Positions 48,075 through 56,831 of a DNA stretch of 64,000 nucleotides are shown one piece after another; within the stretch, counting starts at the first letter, position 1; each line of letters opens with the position of its first letter. Where the stretch lies: assembly GCF_030408435.1 (NCBI RefSeq), contig NZ_CP047046.1, positions 1,594,572-1,658,571 on the forward strand. The letters are read 5' to 3'. The notes under the pieces were generated by a model. The model saw nothing but the letters and a program-made list of their open reading frames with translations. It searched no databases and was not told where the DNA came from. This stretch comes from Corynebacterium auriscanis. Lineage in GTDB: Bacteria > Actinomycetota > Actinomycetes > Mycobacteriales > Mycobacteriaceae. The translations under genes were made by a program, and so were the position numbers.

Positions 48075-49070
48075 TTAGCCTTTCACCAGCGAAGATACTG
48101 CAATTCTCGCCGCCGCAGCCGCTTCTGAAGCCTCCCCCTTGGTTCGCACCCCTTCCGGAACCACCACATCAACCATACGTGGCAACATCGCCTCCTCAAA
48201 CGACCATTGTCTCCATTGGTTCAACATATTGACAGCGGCCGATTCGCCACCCTCGATTCCCGCCGTGACCTCCGCAGAGCTCAACGCCCATCCAATGCGC
48301 TGCCCCGTCCCGATTAACTGGCCAATCCGGTCCTTCGCCGCAGACGACTGCAGTTGCTCCGGTGCCACTACCACTGCTTCCCATTCCGACGCCCCCACGG
48401 CATCCACCACCCCGTCATCCAAGGGGCCATGTGTGTTCAACACCATCGGGCGTTGCACCTGGGAGGCGAACCGCTCCCACACGCCCGCGAGGATCTGGCG
48501 ATCAACGGGGTCGAAGGTGTCAAAATCGGTGGATCCGCTCAGGCCACTGGCGACTTCTGCAACCCGGGGTTCATGAACGGCAATAATCACTTCTGCAGGG
48601 TTACCTGCACTGCCCATGGCCTCGGACCACCACTGTGCTGCCTCCGCCACTGCCTCTCCCAGCGTGACAGCGCAATCTCGGAAAGCCGGGCGATCGCGCA
48701 GCAGGGCGTGCCCACGGTATTCCACGTTCGCCCCGAAACTCCACGGGCCTTCCACGTGCACCATCAACCGCTGAGTACGCCCAATCACCAGCTCTTCTGC
48801 GAGGTCACGGATTTCGCGCCACGCACCGTCAACACGGCGAGATTCCAAGCTGGGATGTGCCGTGAGCTCCCAGCCCCTGGCATTACTGCGCACGGGGATC
48901 TGCGCTATCGACGCAGTAGCGGCGGTGGTATCACCCATGCGCACCACACTCAAAGCAGGTTCACAGCCGATGTCCTCCTCCACATCCACCGTCCTGCGCA
49001 TGGCAGCCGCCCATGCCTCTCGGTAGTCGAGATTCCGGACCACAGTGTTTTCCCACCAACCGAACCGCAT
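48075..49070 (-). CDS. MetE C-terminal-like (cobalamin-independent methionine synthase family) protein
   Basis: Similar in context and some text to the actinobacterial MetE-like protein encoded next to ligA in Mycobacterium tuberculosis. The protein includes QRLMVHVEGPWSFGANVEY, VIIAVHEPRVAEVASGL and VLNTHGPLDDGVVDAV. In true MetE the zinc ligands include an HxC motif; here THGPL has no cysteine, so methyltransferase activity is doubtful. I start at ATG 49070 because AAGGA lies 5 nt upstream, giving 331 residues. The frame stays open to 49415 inside mnmA, and a start at 49151 would overlap the mnmA stop. Likely in one operon after mnmA. Confidence 0.68.
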   Translation of the reverse strand: MRFGWWENTVVRNLDYREAWAAAMRRTVDVEEDIGCEPALSVVRMGDTTAATASIAQIPVRSNARGWELTAHPSLESRRVDGAWREIRDLAEELVIGRTQRLMVHVEGPWSFGANVEYRGHALLRDRPAFRDCAVTLGEAVAEAAQWWSEAMGSAGNPAEVIIAVHEPRVAEVASGLSGSTDFDTFDPVDRQILAGVWERFASQVQRPMVLNTHGPLDDGVVDAVGASEWEAVVVAPEQLQSSAAKDRIGQLIGTGQRIGWALSSAEVTAGIEGGESAAVNMLNQWRQWSFEEAMLPRMVDVVVPEGVRTKGEASEAAAAARIAVSSLVKG

Positions 49071-49140
49071 ATCTGTCCTTCGCACGTAGATGGCTGTTTT
49101 CGGCGTTCCCCGCTGAGTACTCCCTGAATCTAGCGCGGGC

Positions 49141-50283
49141 CTATACGCCATCCCACGGGCTCGTCGCACGAATCGTGCCCGACCCCAGTAGAATATCCCC
49201 GTCATCCTCGGGTTTGTAAACAACCGCTGCCTGGCCCCTCGCCACTCCCTCCAAGGGTTCACGCAGTTCCAATTCCAAGCGCCAGGGGGCTTCATCATCG
49301 CGCTTCTCGCGACCTGCCGGAGTGACCGGATCGGGATCATCAACCAATCGCGCCAGAGCCGGAACCACACCTCCGTGGGCCCGCACCTGGACCTCGCACT
49401 CGAACTCCCGTCCATGAACCTCAGGATTCAATCGCTTCAGCCGATCTGCAACGATTCCGCCGATACGTAAGTCCCTACGGTGCCCCACAGTCACGGTGCC
49501 CGTGGCGGCGTCAATATCAGTGACATAGCGAGGTTGTCCGTCGAGCCCCTCCCGCGGCAACCCCAAACCCTTACGCTGGCCGACGGTGAAACCGTACACA
49601 CCTTCGTGCTCCGCTAGTTTTTCCCCGGCCGTGGACTGCACCATGCCGGGGCGCAGACCGATCTTGTTGCCCAAAAAGGCCTGGGTACGGCCGTCGGGGA
49701 TGAAGCAGATATCGTGCGAGTCTGGCTTAGACGCCACGCCGAACCCGTGTCCCGCCGCCTCTTCACGAATATCGGGTTTGATCGTATCGCCAACGGGGAA
49801 CATGCAGTGCGCCAACTGTTCGTCAGTCAGCACGCCCAACACGTAGGACTGATCCTTATTGGCATCGATACCACGACGTAAAACACCGTCGTGCAACCGT
49901 GCATAGTGCCCCGTCGCCACGGCATCGAATCCCAGCGCAATGGAACGGTCCAGGAGCGCCTCAAACTTAATCTTCTCGTTGCAGCGCAAACATGGATTGG
50001 GGGTTTCACCAATTGCGTACGAATCCACGAAATCATCGATCACATCCGCTTTGAAGCGATCGGAGAAATCCCACACGTAAAACGGTATGCCCAACTTGTC
50101 AGCCACGCGCCGGGCATCGGCGGAATCCTCGAGGGAGCAACAACCACGTGAGCCCGCCCGCACAGCTTCCGGAGATTGGGATAGGGCAAGGTGCACGCCG
50201 ACCACATCGTGCCCCGCCTCCAGCGCGCGGGAGGCCGCGACCGCCGAATCCACTCCACCACTCATTGCTGCTACAACACGCAT
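49141..50283 (-). CDS. mnmA: tRNA-specific 2-thiouridylase
   Basis: Thiolates U34 of Glu, Gln and Lys tRNAs with ATP. The PP-loop is [18 protein letters not shown] (residues 4-21). The catalytic cysteines are in [16 protein letters not shown] (about residue 98) and [16 protein letters not shown] (about 193), and [12 protein letters not shown] follows. Length 380 with the C-terminal beta-barrel extended by a charged insert. It lies downstream of a cysteine desulfurase gene on the same strand, the probable sulfur source, as in mycobacteria. Confidence 0.95.
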   Translation of the reverse strand: MRVVAAMSGGVDSAVAASRALEAGHDVVGVHLALSQSPEAVRAGSRGCCSLEDSADARRVADKLGIPFYVWDFSDRFKADVIDDFVDSYAIGETPNPCLRCNEKIKFEALLDRSIALGFDAVATGHYARLHDGVLRRGIDANKDQSYVLGVLTDEQLAHCMFPVGDTIKPDIREEAAGHGFGVASKPDSHDICFIPDGRTQAFLGNKIGLRPGMVQSTAGEKLAEHEGVYGFTVGQRKGLGLPREGLDGQPRYVTDIDAATGTVTVGHRRDLRIGGIVADRLKRLNPEVHGREFECEVQVRAHGGVVPALARLVDDPDPVTPAGREKRDDEAPWRLELELREPLEGVARGQAAVVYKPEDDGDILLGSGTIRATSPWDGV

Positions 50284-50301
50284 AGTGGGCAGGTTACTCG
50301 T

Positions 50302-50724
50302 TCACCGTGGCGAAAATCCATTTCGCGGCAACGCGCAGGCCTGCACACCCACCAAGGGCCCCAGCTTGTGCCGGTAACGGGATACCCCTCGGTAGACCAA
50401 TCCCGCCATAAGCGATATAACCGGCGCGTTCAGTGCCCGCCCTGTTAGTCGAACCGCCGTGGTGTGCCCGTGATCCGCCAGAGCCATACCGATCGCGTGA
50501 TGGCCTCCGAACAGCTCGGGCTCTCCCCCAGCGCCACCCCGCCAGTACACCGCCTCTGTCGCAATTCTCTTCTGCACCCTTCGTTCCACCGCTGTTGGCA
50601 CAGGTGTTTGCGAGCGACCCACCCACGCTGGGCGTACATCCAGTTCCCCGTTGGTCAACCCACGCAGCCTCTCGGCCGACCATTGACAGAATCCGCAATC
50701 GCCGTCGTAAAAGAAGGTGCTCAT
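50302..50724 (-). CDS. DCC-family thiol-disulfide oxidoreductase-like protein
   Basis: The N-terminal TFFYDGDCGFCQWSAERL carries the YDGxCxxC motif (DxxCxxC) that names the DUF393/DCC family, thought to be thiol-disulfide proteins. The remaining ~115 residues are a family-like helical region with FGGHHAIGMALAD. Start at 50724 is chosen because TAAGGT (50737-50732) is 7 nt before the ATG; other in-frame starts lie above the promoter. 140 residues. It sits 18 nt before mnmA and overlaps the end of the cysteine desulfurase gene only through its promoter, so its link to tRNA thiolation is positional. Confidence 0.82.
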   Translation of the reverse strand: MSTFFYDGDCGFCQWSAERLRGLTNGELDVRPAWVGRSQTPVPTAVERRVQKRIATEAVYWRGGAGGEPELFGGHHAIGMALADHGHTTAVRLTGRALNAPVISLMAGLVYRGVSRYRHKLGPLVGVQACALPRNGFSPR

Positions 50725-50734
50725 ACCCATCACC

Positions 50735-51913
50735 TTAGTAGGCCATTCCGGCAGCTCGGGCTCGCTCAATGATCTGTGGCAGCGTATGTGCGAGATCTCC
50801 AATAGCCTCTGCGTCAGCATCGGGCCCAATAGTCAATCGCAACGCGCCACGCGCGATGGCCACATCCACCCCCATCGCCGTAAGCACCGTCGACGCTCGA
50901 TTAACCCCCGCGCTGCACGCCGATCCCGTTGAGGCATCCACCCCGGCTGCATCCAGCAACATAATGAGACTATCGCCCTCCGCCCCCGGCACGCTGATGT
51001 GCAGATGGCCCGCAAGTGCAGGCTCATTCGTCCACACACGTACCCCGTCGATGCCCTCCACTGCTCCCCGCAGCTGATCGCGGTAGGTGGCCATCGTTCG
51101 ATTTTCTTCTTCCATCTTTTTTACCGACGCCCCCAGCGCCGCAGCCGCCCCGACCGCACCTTGCACGTTCACTGTCCCCGACCGCAATTTCCGTTCTTGT
51201 CCCCCTCCCCGTACGGGGCTCAAGATATCGGCATCGCGACGGGCCAGCAGAATCCCCACTGACTTCGGCCCGCCAAATTTATGCGCGCTGGCCGCCAAGG
51301 TGGTGGCGCCAAGCTCGTGGAAGTTAACCTCAACATGACCTACGGCTTGCACGGCATCGGTATGAAATGGGATGTTCCGTTCGCGCGCGAACTCTGCAAG
51401 TTGCTTCACGGGTTGAATATTGCCCGTTTCGTTGTTCGCCCACATGCAGGTCAACACGGCCACGTCTCCTGCCTCATCCAGCTGGCGGTCTAATTCGGGC
51501 ACGTCTACCACCACTCGACCGCTCGGATCGACGGGCAATCGAAAGCGATCGAAACCGAAGTCAATCGGGCCCGCGGTGAGCCAGTCCACGGATTCGGCCA
51601 CCGCTGGGTGTTCAATATCTGCGCTAGCAATAACCCGAGCCGCTCGGCGTGCCAGTGATCCAAACGCCAATCCTTGAATGGCGATATTGTCCGCTTCCGT
51701 CCCCGAACCGGTAAAAATCACCTCCGCAGAGTCCGCCCCTAAAAGCTCCGCAATCTGCTCGCGCGCATCCTCGACCATACTGCGGGCCGCACGGCCAGAA
51801 GCGTACTGTCCTGCGGGATTGAGTTCTCGGGCAGCCTGCACCATCGCTTCGTGAGCTTCGGGGCGAAGCCGCTGTGTGGCTGCATTATCAAGATAAAGTC
51901 GAGAGGAATTCAC
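50735..51913 (-). CDS. Cysteine desulfurase (NifS/IscS-like)
   Basis: A PLP enzyme that takes sulfur from cysteine. It opens RLYLDNAATQRL; the PLP lysine is in TLAASAHKFGGPKSVG (about residue 211), and the persulfide cysteine is in ASTGSACSAGVNRAS (about 330), the short-loop arrangement of IscS-type enzymes. I start at GTG 51913 because TAGGCT (51926-51921) is 7 nt away; the frame opens seven codons earlier. 392 residues. Position beside mnmA matches the mycobacterial iscS-trmU pair, so sulfur supply for tRNA is the likely role. Confidence 0.92.
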   Translation of the reverse strand: MNSSRLYLDNAATQRLRPEAHEAMVQAARELNPAGQYASGRAARSMVEDAREQIAELLGADSAEVIFTGSGTEADNIAIQGLAFGSLARRAARVIASADIEHPAVAESVDWLTAGPIDFGFDRFRLPVDPSGRVVVDVPELDRQLDEAGDVAVLTCMWANNETGNIQPVKQLAEFARERNIPFHTDAVQAVGHVEVNFHELGATTLAASAHKFGGPKSVGILLARRDADILSPVRGGGQERKLRSGTVNVQGAVGAAAALGASVKKMEEENRTMATYRDQLRGAVEGIDGVRVWTNEPALAGHLHISVPGAEGDSLIMLLDAAGVDASTGSACSAGVNRASTVLTAMGVDVAIARGALRLTIGPDADAEAIGDLAHTLPQIIERARAAGMAY

Positions 51914-52064
51914 GCTAGCTAGCCTAGTCCGCACGCCAAGGCGGTTTGAAAATCGGGCAGACCTGCGGGTTCGCTAAGTATCCCCTCGGAGGCACACACC
52001 CCGGGGTCTTGTTAACTCGCCCGTCAGCCCTGCAAGATCTGGCAAAACCACTCGCTGCGCCTTA

Positions 52065-52186
52065 TATCGATCAAATCTATTCAGGCGGGTCACCACTGCA
52101 CGATCTATCAAATCTATCCAAGCCGGACATCTCTACACGATCTATCAAATCTATCCAAGACATCCTTATCTATGAGATCTATCAAG
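52065..52186. repeat. Iteron-like direct repeats upstream of the ATPase gene
   Basis: Two identical 22-bp copies of CGATCTATCAAATCTATCCAAG (written here as CGATCTATCAA plus ATCTATCCAAG) lie at 52101-52122 and 52138-52159, 37 bp apart. A degenerate copy starts at 52068 and a partial one at 52171. They are AT-rich in a GC-rich setting and end 30 bp before the gene start. The rest of 51914-52215 has no supported gene. Confidence 0.85.
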
Positions 52187-52215
52187 TGTCCACGTGCGTC
52201 GCTATGCTCGTATCC

Positions 52216-53373
52216 ATGGCACCATCACGTCGCAGTTTCACACCTCAGCCCGCGAACCCACCACGCAATCCTTTCCGGCCCAGCTTCGGCGCGTCGCCCT
52301 ATTACCTCGCCGGTCGGGAAGCCCTGCTGCGGCAATTCCAGCTCAGCCTCATGGAAGGCCCCGGCTCACCCCACCGTGCACTACTTGTCAGTGGCGTCCG
52401 CGGTGTGGGCAAAACCGTCCTACTTAATGAACTCGAAGATGCTGCCCAGGCTCAAGGTTGGATGACCCTACGGTGCTATCCGCACGGATCGATGATCGAC
52501 GAGCTGGTCAATACAACCATTCCCCGCGCCATTACATCCATCAACCCGCCCTCCCAGCGCAAAATTTCTGGCGGCTCAATCCCCGGTGTTGGTGGCATTC
52601 GCACCGACCGCAACCCTGAAGCCACCGCCTTAGAGTCCTCGCCCACACTCATCACGCGACTCAACGAACTCATGGACAGCCTCACAGGTTCCGGGATCCT
52701 GCTGACTCTCGATGAACTACAAGCCGCCAACGTCAATCAATTGCATACGCTGGCCACCGCCGTCCAAGACCTCGTTCGCGATGACAAGGACATTGCCATC
52801 GCCTGCGCCGGGCTCCCGCATGGAGTGGAGGAACTCCTGCAGCACGAAGGCACAACATTCATGCGCCGAGCCACCCGTGTGGACCTGCACTCCATCTCCG
52901 ATGAAGACGTAGCTACAACCCTCCAAACCACGATTGAGGACGCCGGCAAGCACATCAGTCCTGAAGCCCTCACGCGCGCGACCGATCTCTGCCGGGGTTA
53001 TCCCTACCTCATCCAGGTGGTCGGTTCGCTATGTTGGGCTGCCTCAAACCTAGACCACGCCACCGCGATCTCCCCCGCCCACGTTTCCCAGATTGCCGAT
53101 GACGCAATCGGGCGGATGAAGCACCAAGTCCACAAGCCAGCGCTCACCAAGGTCCCAACCGGAGAATTAGCATTCCTGCGTGCCATGGCGGCGTCGAGGG
53201 AAGAAAAAGTGCCCACCGCGGCCATTGCTCAGACACTTGGAGTACCACCAAACGGGATTTCCGCGCGACGGCAACGGCTCATCGACCGGGACCTGATCGA
53301 GCCCGCGGGGTTCGGCGCGGTGAGGTTCACCCTGCCATATTTGGGGGACTATCTGCGGGAATCTGAGCGGTAG
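52216..53373 (+). CDS. AAA/STAND-type ATPase with C-terminal winged helix
   Basis: A P-loop ATPase of unknown role, like the archaeal-type or AAA_16 ATPases common in actinobacteria. Walker A is LVSGVRGVGKTVLLNEL (about residues 57-73), Walker B GILLTLDELQAAN (about 161-173), with a helical lid and a likely DNA-binding winged helix at the C-terminus (PTAAIAQTLGVPPNGISARR followed by RFTLPYLGDYL). Start at 52216 chosen because TATGCT (52203-52208) is 7 nt upstream; the open frame above runs through the repeats. 385 residues, transcribed alone. Architecture recalls Orc1/Cdc6-like or regulatory ATPases, not established. Confidence 0.75.
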   Translation: MAPSRRSFTPQPANPPRNPFRPSFGASPYYLAGREALLRQFQLSLMEGPGSPHRALLVSGVRGVGKTVLLNELEDAAQAQGWMTLRCYPHGSMIDELVNTTIPRAITSINPPSQRKISGGSIPGVGGIRTDRNPEATALESSPTLITRLNELMDSLTGSGILLTLDELQAANVNQLHTLATAVQDLVRDDKDIAIACAGLPHGVEELLQHEGTTFMRRATRVDLHSISDEDVATTLQTTIEDAGKHISPEALTRATDLCRGYPYLIQVVGSLCWAASNLDHATAISPAHVSQIADDAIGRMKHQVHKPALTKVPTGELAFLRAMAASREEKVPTAAIAQTLGVPPNGISARRQRLIDRDLIEPAGFGAVRFTLPYLGDYLRESER

Positions 53374-53428
53374 CAACGAAGACTAGGTTTGATTCAGGGT
53401 GTGATTCTGGCACATCGGCCGGCAATCA

Positions 53429-53475
53429 ATTGTGCGCACCCCGACCAGCCGGCGCCCATTGTGCGCACCCCGACC
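53429..53475. repeat. Two short direct repeats between the ATPase gene and etfA
   Basis: ATTGTGCGCACCCCGACC occurs at 53429-53446 and 53458-53475, 29 bp apart, each followed by a CCGGCGCCC block further on. The rest of this 191-bp spacer contains only the etfA terminator. Confidence 0.75.
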
Positions 53476-53490
53476 CCAAACAAACCAAAA

Positions 53491-53525
53491 CCGGCGCCCA
53501 CCCCAAAACATGGGGTCAGCGCCGG
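53491..53525 (-). terminator. Terminator of the etfBA operon
   Basis: CCGGCGC pairs with GCGCCGG and ACCCC with GGGGT inside, with small internal loops and a terminal loop of about 7 nt. On the minus strand a T-rich tail (GGTTTTGGTTTG) follows the last pair. Confidence 0.85.
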
Positions 53526-53564
53526 TAGAAAAGGGAATCCCGAAAGGCCGAGATGAGAACCCCT

Positions 53565-54515
53565 TTAGCGGTTCTTGAGCTCCTCAGTGGCCTGTGGAGC
53601 AACCTGGAACAGGTCGCCTACGATACCGAGGTCGGCGATCTCGAAAATGGAAGCCTCTTCGTCCTTGTTCACAGCAACAATGGTCTTAGAGGTCTGCATA
53701 CCAGCCTTGTGCTGAATAGCACCGGAGATACCGAGGGCGATGTACAGGTTTGGAGACACGGTAACGCCGGTCTGACCAACCTGGAACTTACCTGGGTAGA
53801 AGTCTGCGTCAACAGCTGCACGGGAAGCACCAACTGCGCCGCCCAGTTGGTCAGCCAGTGGCTCGACCACGTCAGCGAAGCCTTCAGCACCGCCGACACC
53901 GCGACCACCGGAAACGACGATCTTAGCCTCGGTCAGCTCTGGGCGATCGCCCTTCTCAGCTGGAGCGAAGGAGTTGATCTTCACAGCGGTTGGACCTGGC
54001 TGTGGCAGCTCAACCTGCTGCACGTTACCAGCAGCAGCCTGCGGCTGTGGCTCAACGGAGCCTGGGCGCAGTGCGAACACTGGGCTTGCGCCAGCAGCAG
54101 CGGTATCGACGGTGTATTCGCCACCGAAGATAGACTTGGTTGCTTTACCGTCGGCCTCAACGGCAACCGCATCGTAGATCACACCGGAGGAAACGCGGGC
54201 GCCCACGCGACCTGCGATCTCCATACCAGCTGCGGAAGCGGCCACGAACACGGGAACCTGCAGGTGAGCTGCCAAGCCGGAAACGGCATCGACGGATGGG
54301 GTGATGATGTAGTCATCAGCGAAGTCAGCCTCAGCGGAGTAGATCTCCTCGGCACCGGCCTCGGCCAGAGCGGCCTGAAGCTTATCGGTGGTGCCTGGAG
54401 TGCCGACGACGATTGCGCCTACAGAACCGTAGACGCGAGCTGCGGTGATGAGCTCGGTGGTTACGCCACGCAGCTCACCTTCACCGTGCTCTACCAGTAC
54501 TAGTGCATTAGCCAT
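53565..54515 (-). CDS. etfA: Electron transfer flavoprotein alpha subunit
   Basis: Carries electrons from acyl-CoA and other dehydrogenases to the quinone pool as a heterodimer with EtfB. 316 residues. The FAD domain has VVSGGRGVGGAEGFADVV, TVSPNLYIALGISGAIQH and AVNKDEEASIFEIADLGIVG, diagnostic of the alpha subunit. It begins MANALVLVEHGEG. It follows etfB by 69 nt on the same strand and is closed by the terminator at 53491-53525. Confidence 0.95.
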   Translation of the reverse strand: MANALVLVEHGEGELRGVTTELITAARVYGSVGAIVVGTPGTTDKLQAALAEAGAEEIYSAEADFADDYIITPSVDAVSGLAAHLQVPVFVAASAAGMEIAGRVGARVSSGVIYDAVAVEADGKATKSIFGGEYTVDTAAAGASPVFALRPGSVEPQPQAAAGNVQQVELPQPGPTAVKINSFAPAEKGDRPELTEAKIVVSGGRGVGGAEGFADVVEPLADQLGGAVGASRAAVDADFYPGKFQVGQTGVTVSPNLYIALGISGAIQHKAGMQTSKTIVAVNKDEEASIFEIADLGIVGDLFQVAPQATEELKNR

Positions 54516-54584
54516 GGTGACAAAATCCTTACGTAGAGATACTCGTCAAATATTTGACAGTTGGTAGTGGTTAGCGCAAATGGC

Positions 54585-55373
54585 TTAGATGAGCTTTTCC
54601 TTGACCAGGAATTCAACAAGCTTCTTGCCGCCGTCGCCCTCGTCGGTGATGATCTCACCGGCAGACTTTGGTGGCTTAGGAGTAACGCCAGCGACGGACG
54701 TGGTGGCGTTGTTCAGACCAACGTTGGCAGCATCCACGCCGATGTCAGACAGGGACAGCTCCTTGATGGTCTTCTTCTTTGCGGCCATGATGCCCTTGAA
54801 CGCAGCGAAGCGTGGGGTGGGAGCCTTTTCCATAATGGAAACAATGGCTGGTGCTGGGGCTTCGAGCTCGAAGCGACCCTCGTCAACCAGGCGGGTGCCC
54901 TTGACGGTATCGCCCTCGAGGGAAACCTCAGACAGGTGGGTCAAAGCTGGAATCTGGCGGTACTCAGCCAGCAGACCTGCCATGGAGCCGGATCCACCAT
55001 CGGTAGATGCGTTACCCGTGACGATCAGCTTGACATCTTCGATCTGGTTAAGCGCATTGGTCAAAGCCCATGCGGTACCCAACGTGTCAGAGCCAGCCAA
55101 GGCATCGTCGGTGACCAGAATTGCCTCGTCGCAACCCAAGGATAGAGCCTTGCGCAGTGCCTCGGTAGAGCTTGCTGGCCCCACGGAGAGCACGATGACG
55201 TTGAGGGAATCGTCCGCTTCCTTCAGACGAAGAGCGGATTCCACAGCAAATTCGTTAATCTCGTCCAGCACCTTGTCCGCAGAATCGCGATCCAAAGTGA
55301 AGTCGTCTTCCTTCAGCTTGCGCTCGGAGTAGGTGTCCGGCACCTGCTTGACCAGAACAACGATGTTCGACAT
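54585..55373 (-). CDS. etfB: Electron transfer flavoprotein beta subunit
   Basis: Partner of EtfA. The 262 residues start SNIVVLVKQVPDTYSERKLK, then EINEFAVESALRLKE, TDDALAGSDTLGTAWAL and the conserved ASTDGGSGSMAGLLAEYRQI AMP/FAD-binding loop near residue 122. ATG 55373 has GGAAGG upstream; the frame is open 23 codons earlier without a ribosome site. The etfB-etfA order is the usual one. No acyl-CoA dehydrogenase is in the window. Confidence 0.95.
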   Translation of the reverse strand: MSNIVVLVKQVPDTYSERKLKEDDFTLDRDSADKVLDEINEFAVESALRLKEADDSLNVIVLSVGPASSTEALRKALSLGCDEAILVTDDALAGSDTLGTAWALTNALNQIEDVKLIVTGNASTDGGSGSMAGLLAEYRQIPALTHLSEVSLEGDTVKGTRLVDEGRFELEAPAPAIVSIMEKAPTPRFAAFKGIMAAKKKTIKELSLSDIGVDAANVGLNNATTSVAGVTPKPPKSAGEIITDEGDGGKKLVEFLVKEKLI

Positions 55374-55474
55374 TCGTTGGCCTTCCTGATTGATTTTTGT
55401 GATTCGTAACCATGCTACCCATAGGAACGTGACAATCGCCACAAGTTACAGATATTTTTTTATCTATACCCCAC

Positions 55475-56740
55475 CTATCCTCGTTCTACCTCACAAATAA
55501 ACGCAGTTGCGGCAGAACCTACCCGCGTCAGTACCACCGTTGCCTGCTGCGCACCCTTGAGCTTGAGCTTCTTTCGCAGCACATCAGGATCCACGTCCAC
55601 ACCCCTCACCAAAATTTCTAATGTGCCGACGCCCCTCGCCGCCAACGCCCCACGCAACTGCTTTGGGGGCACTTCCTCCAGCACCCGGAATCCGCGTTCA
55701 CCCGCGGGAACCACATCCCCGGTCAAGTAGGCGATCCGGTGATCGAGTTGCCAAAGCCCATGCTGAGCTGCGTAATGCCGTACTAACCCGGCGCGCACAA
55801 TGGCTCCATCGGGATCAATGATGTACTTACCCGGTGCCCCCTCCCCAACGTTATCGTCCATGGTCGACGTCACGATCTGTGGCGCGGCCTCTGCACGCAG
55901 TACAACGGCACGCATCAGCAACTTGTTGCCCTCGCGGAATACTCCGCCTTCAGCCCCTGGTCCGACCGCTGCACACGCAGTCGCCGACAGGTCCCCAACT
56001 ACCGGACCAAACCGACCGCCTCCTGCCCCTGCCATCAGTCCAGGGGTGTACACGCATGCCTCTTTGACCTGTCGATCCACACTCACCACATCGACCATGC
56101 CGGCCCATTCACGCACGTCGTTGAAGTCGATACCCGGGGCGCACTTGATCGCGAATTCAGTCCGGGCAGGATACGCCGCCAATAAATCCTCTACTGAGGG
56201 GACAACATCCGCCAACGAGCTAATCCGTCCGGAAGAATTCCTACGCGCAGGATCGGCCACCACTACTGGGGCGCTGGTTGCTGGGCGCGTGGCGTCGGCA
56301 CAAAAGACCCCAACCGGCGCCACGTTGCGCTTGGCCATCCGCAGACGAGTGACATCCACGTCAGAACCCACCGCGTCCACGCCCTCCGCATGCAGGATGC
56401 GCAGTTCCGTGCCCACACTGCAGGTCACGTCGTGCACCCAGCCCACTCCCAGCGAAGCCAGATGCTTTGCCCGCCACTCAGCTACGCCTTCGGGGGTGGC
56501 CTGTTGTACCGCGTCGCTATCAGCCCACCAGTTGTGTGCCACTGCGGGATCCATTTTTTTCGACGCCGCGCGCCGCGCTAACACAATCTCCACCAGCGCC
56601 CGGGCGTGATTACCGGCGGTTTTTCGCAGCGTTGCTATGTCGGCGAGCATGGACTTTTTACTTAGCGTCAATTGCTCGGCGCTGGTGATCAATTCGGGGT
56701 GCGCAAAGAGGAAATCAAGTTCGGAATGGGAAAACGACAT
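55475..56740 (-). CDS. THUMP-like-domain SAM-dependent methyltransferase
   Basis: A class I methyltransferase of unknown substrate, possibly RNA. The SAM site is VHDVTCSVGTELRILHAEG (about residues 100-118) followed by VGSDVDVTRLRMAKRN; the catalytic-loop DPARRNSSGRISSLADV is a recognisable DPxRR motif of this family. The C-terminal ~100 residues (LDHRIAYLTGDV, RGVGTLEILVRGVDVDPDVLRKKLKLKG) resemble the THUMP-like domain. 421 residues. Same direction as etfBA but with a 101-bp gap. Confidence 0.83.
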   Translation of the reverse strand: MSFSHSELDFLFAHPELITSAEQLTLSKKSMLADIATLRKTAGNHARALVEIVLARRAASKKMDPAVAHNWWADSDAVQQATPEGVAEWRAKHLASLGVGWVHDVTCSVGTELRILHAEGVDAVGSDVDVTRLRMAKRNVAPVGVFCADATRPATSAPVVVADPARRNSSGRISSLADVVPSVEDLLAAYPARTEFAIKCAPGIDFNDVREWAGMVDVVSVDRQVKEACVYTPGLMAGAGGGRFGPVVGDLSATACAAVGPGAEGGVFREGNKLLMRAVVLRAEAAPQIVTSTMDDNVGEGAPGKYIIDPDGAIVRAGLVRHYAAQHGLWQLDHRIAYLTGDVVPAGERGFRVLEEVPPKQLRGALAARGVGTLEILVRGVDVDPDVLRKKLKLKGAQQATVVLTRVGSAATAFICEVERG

Positions 56741-56831
56741 GGTGGCGGTTCAAAAGAGTTTCTGTAGGAAGCTACCGGAGCGGAAAAGTCGAGTGCAGAG
56801 CAGGTGAACGGCACACCCGTGGTCCCGAAAG

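Noticed and set aside
48075..49415. 446-codon frame extending the MetE-like gene into mnmA
   Set aside because: The extension overlaps mnmA in another frame and lacks a start signal; the ATG at 49070 has a good ribosome site.
51946..52215. N-terminal 90-codon extension of the ATPase
   Set aside because: It translates the iteron-like repeats and precedes the TATGCT -10; the start at 52216 is better supported.
53553..54503. Long plus-strand frame of 316 codons opposite etfA
   Set aside because: It is the antisense shadow of etfA; high GC at third positions leaves that frame open. No start signal, unusual composition.
54561..55332. Plus-strand frames opposite etfB
   Set aside because: Shadows of etfB with no ribosome site or family resemblance.
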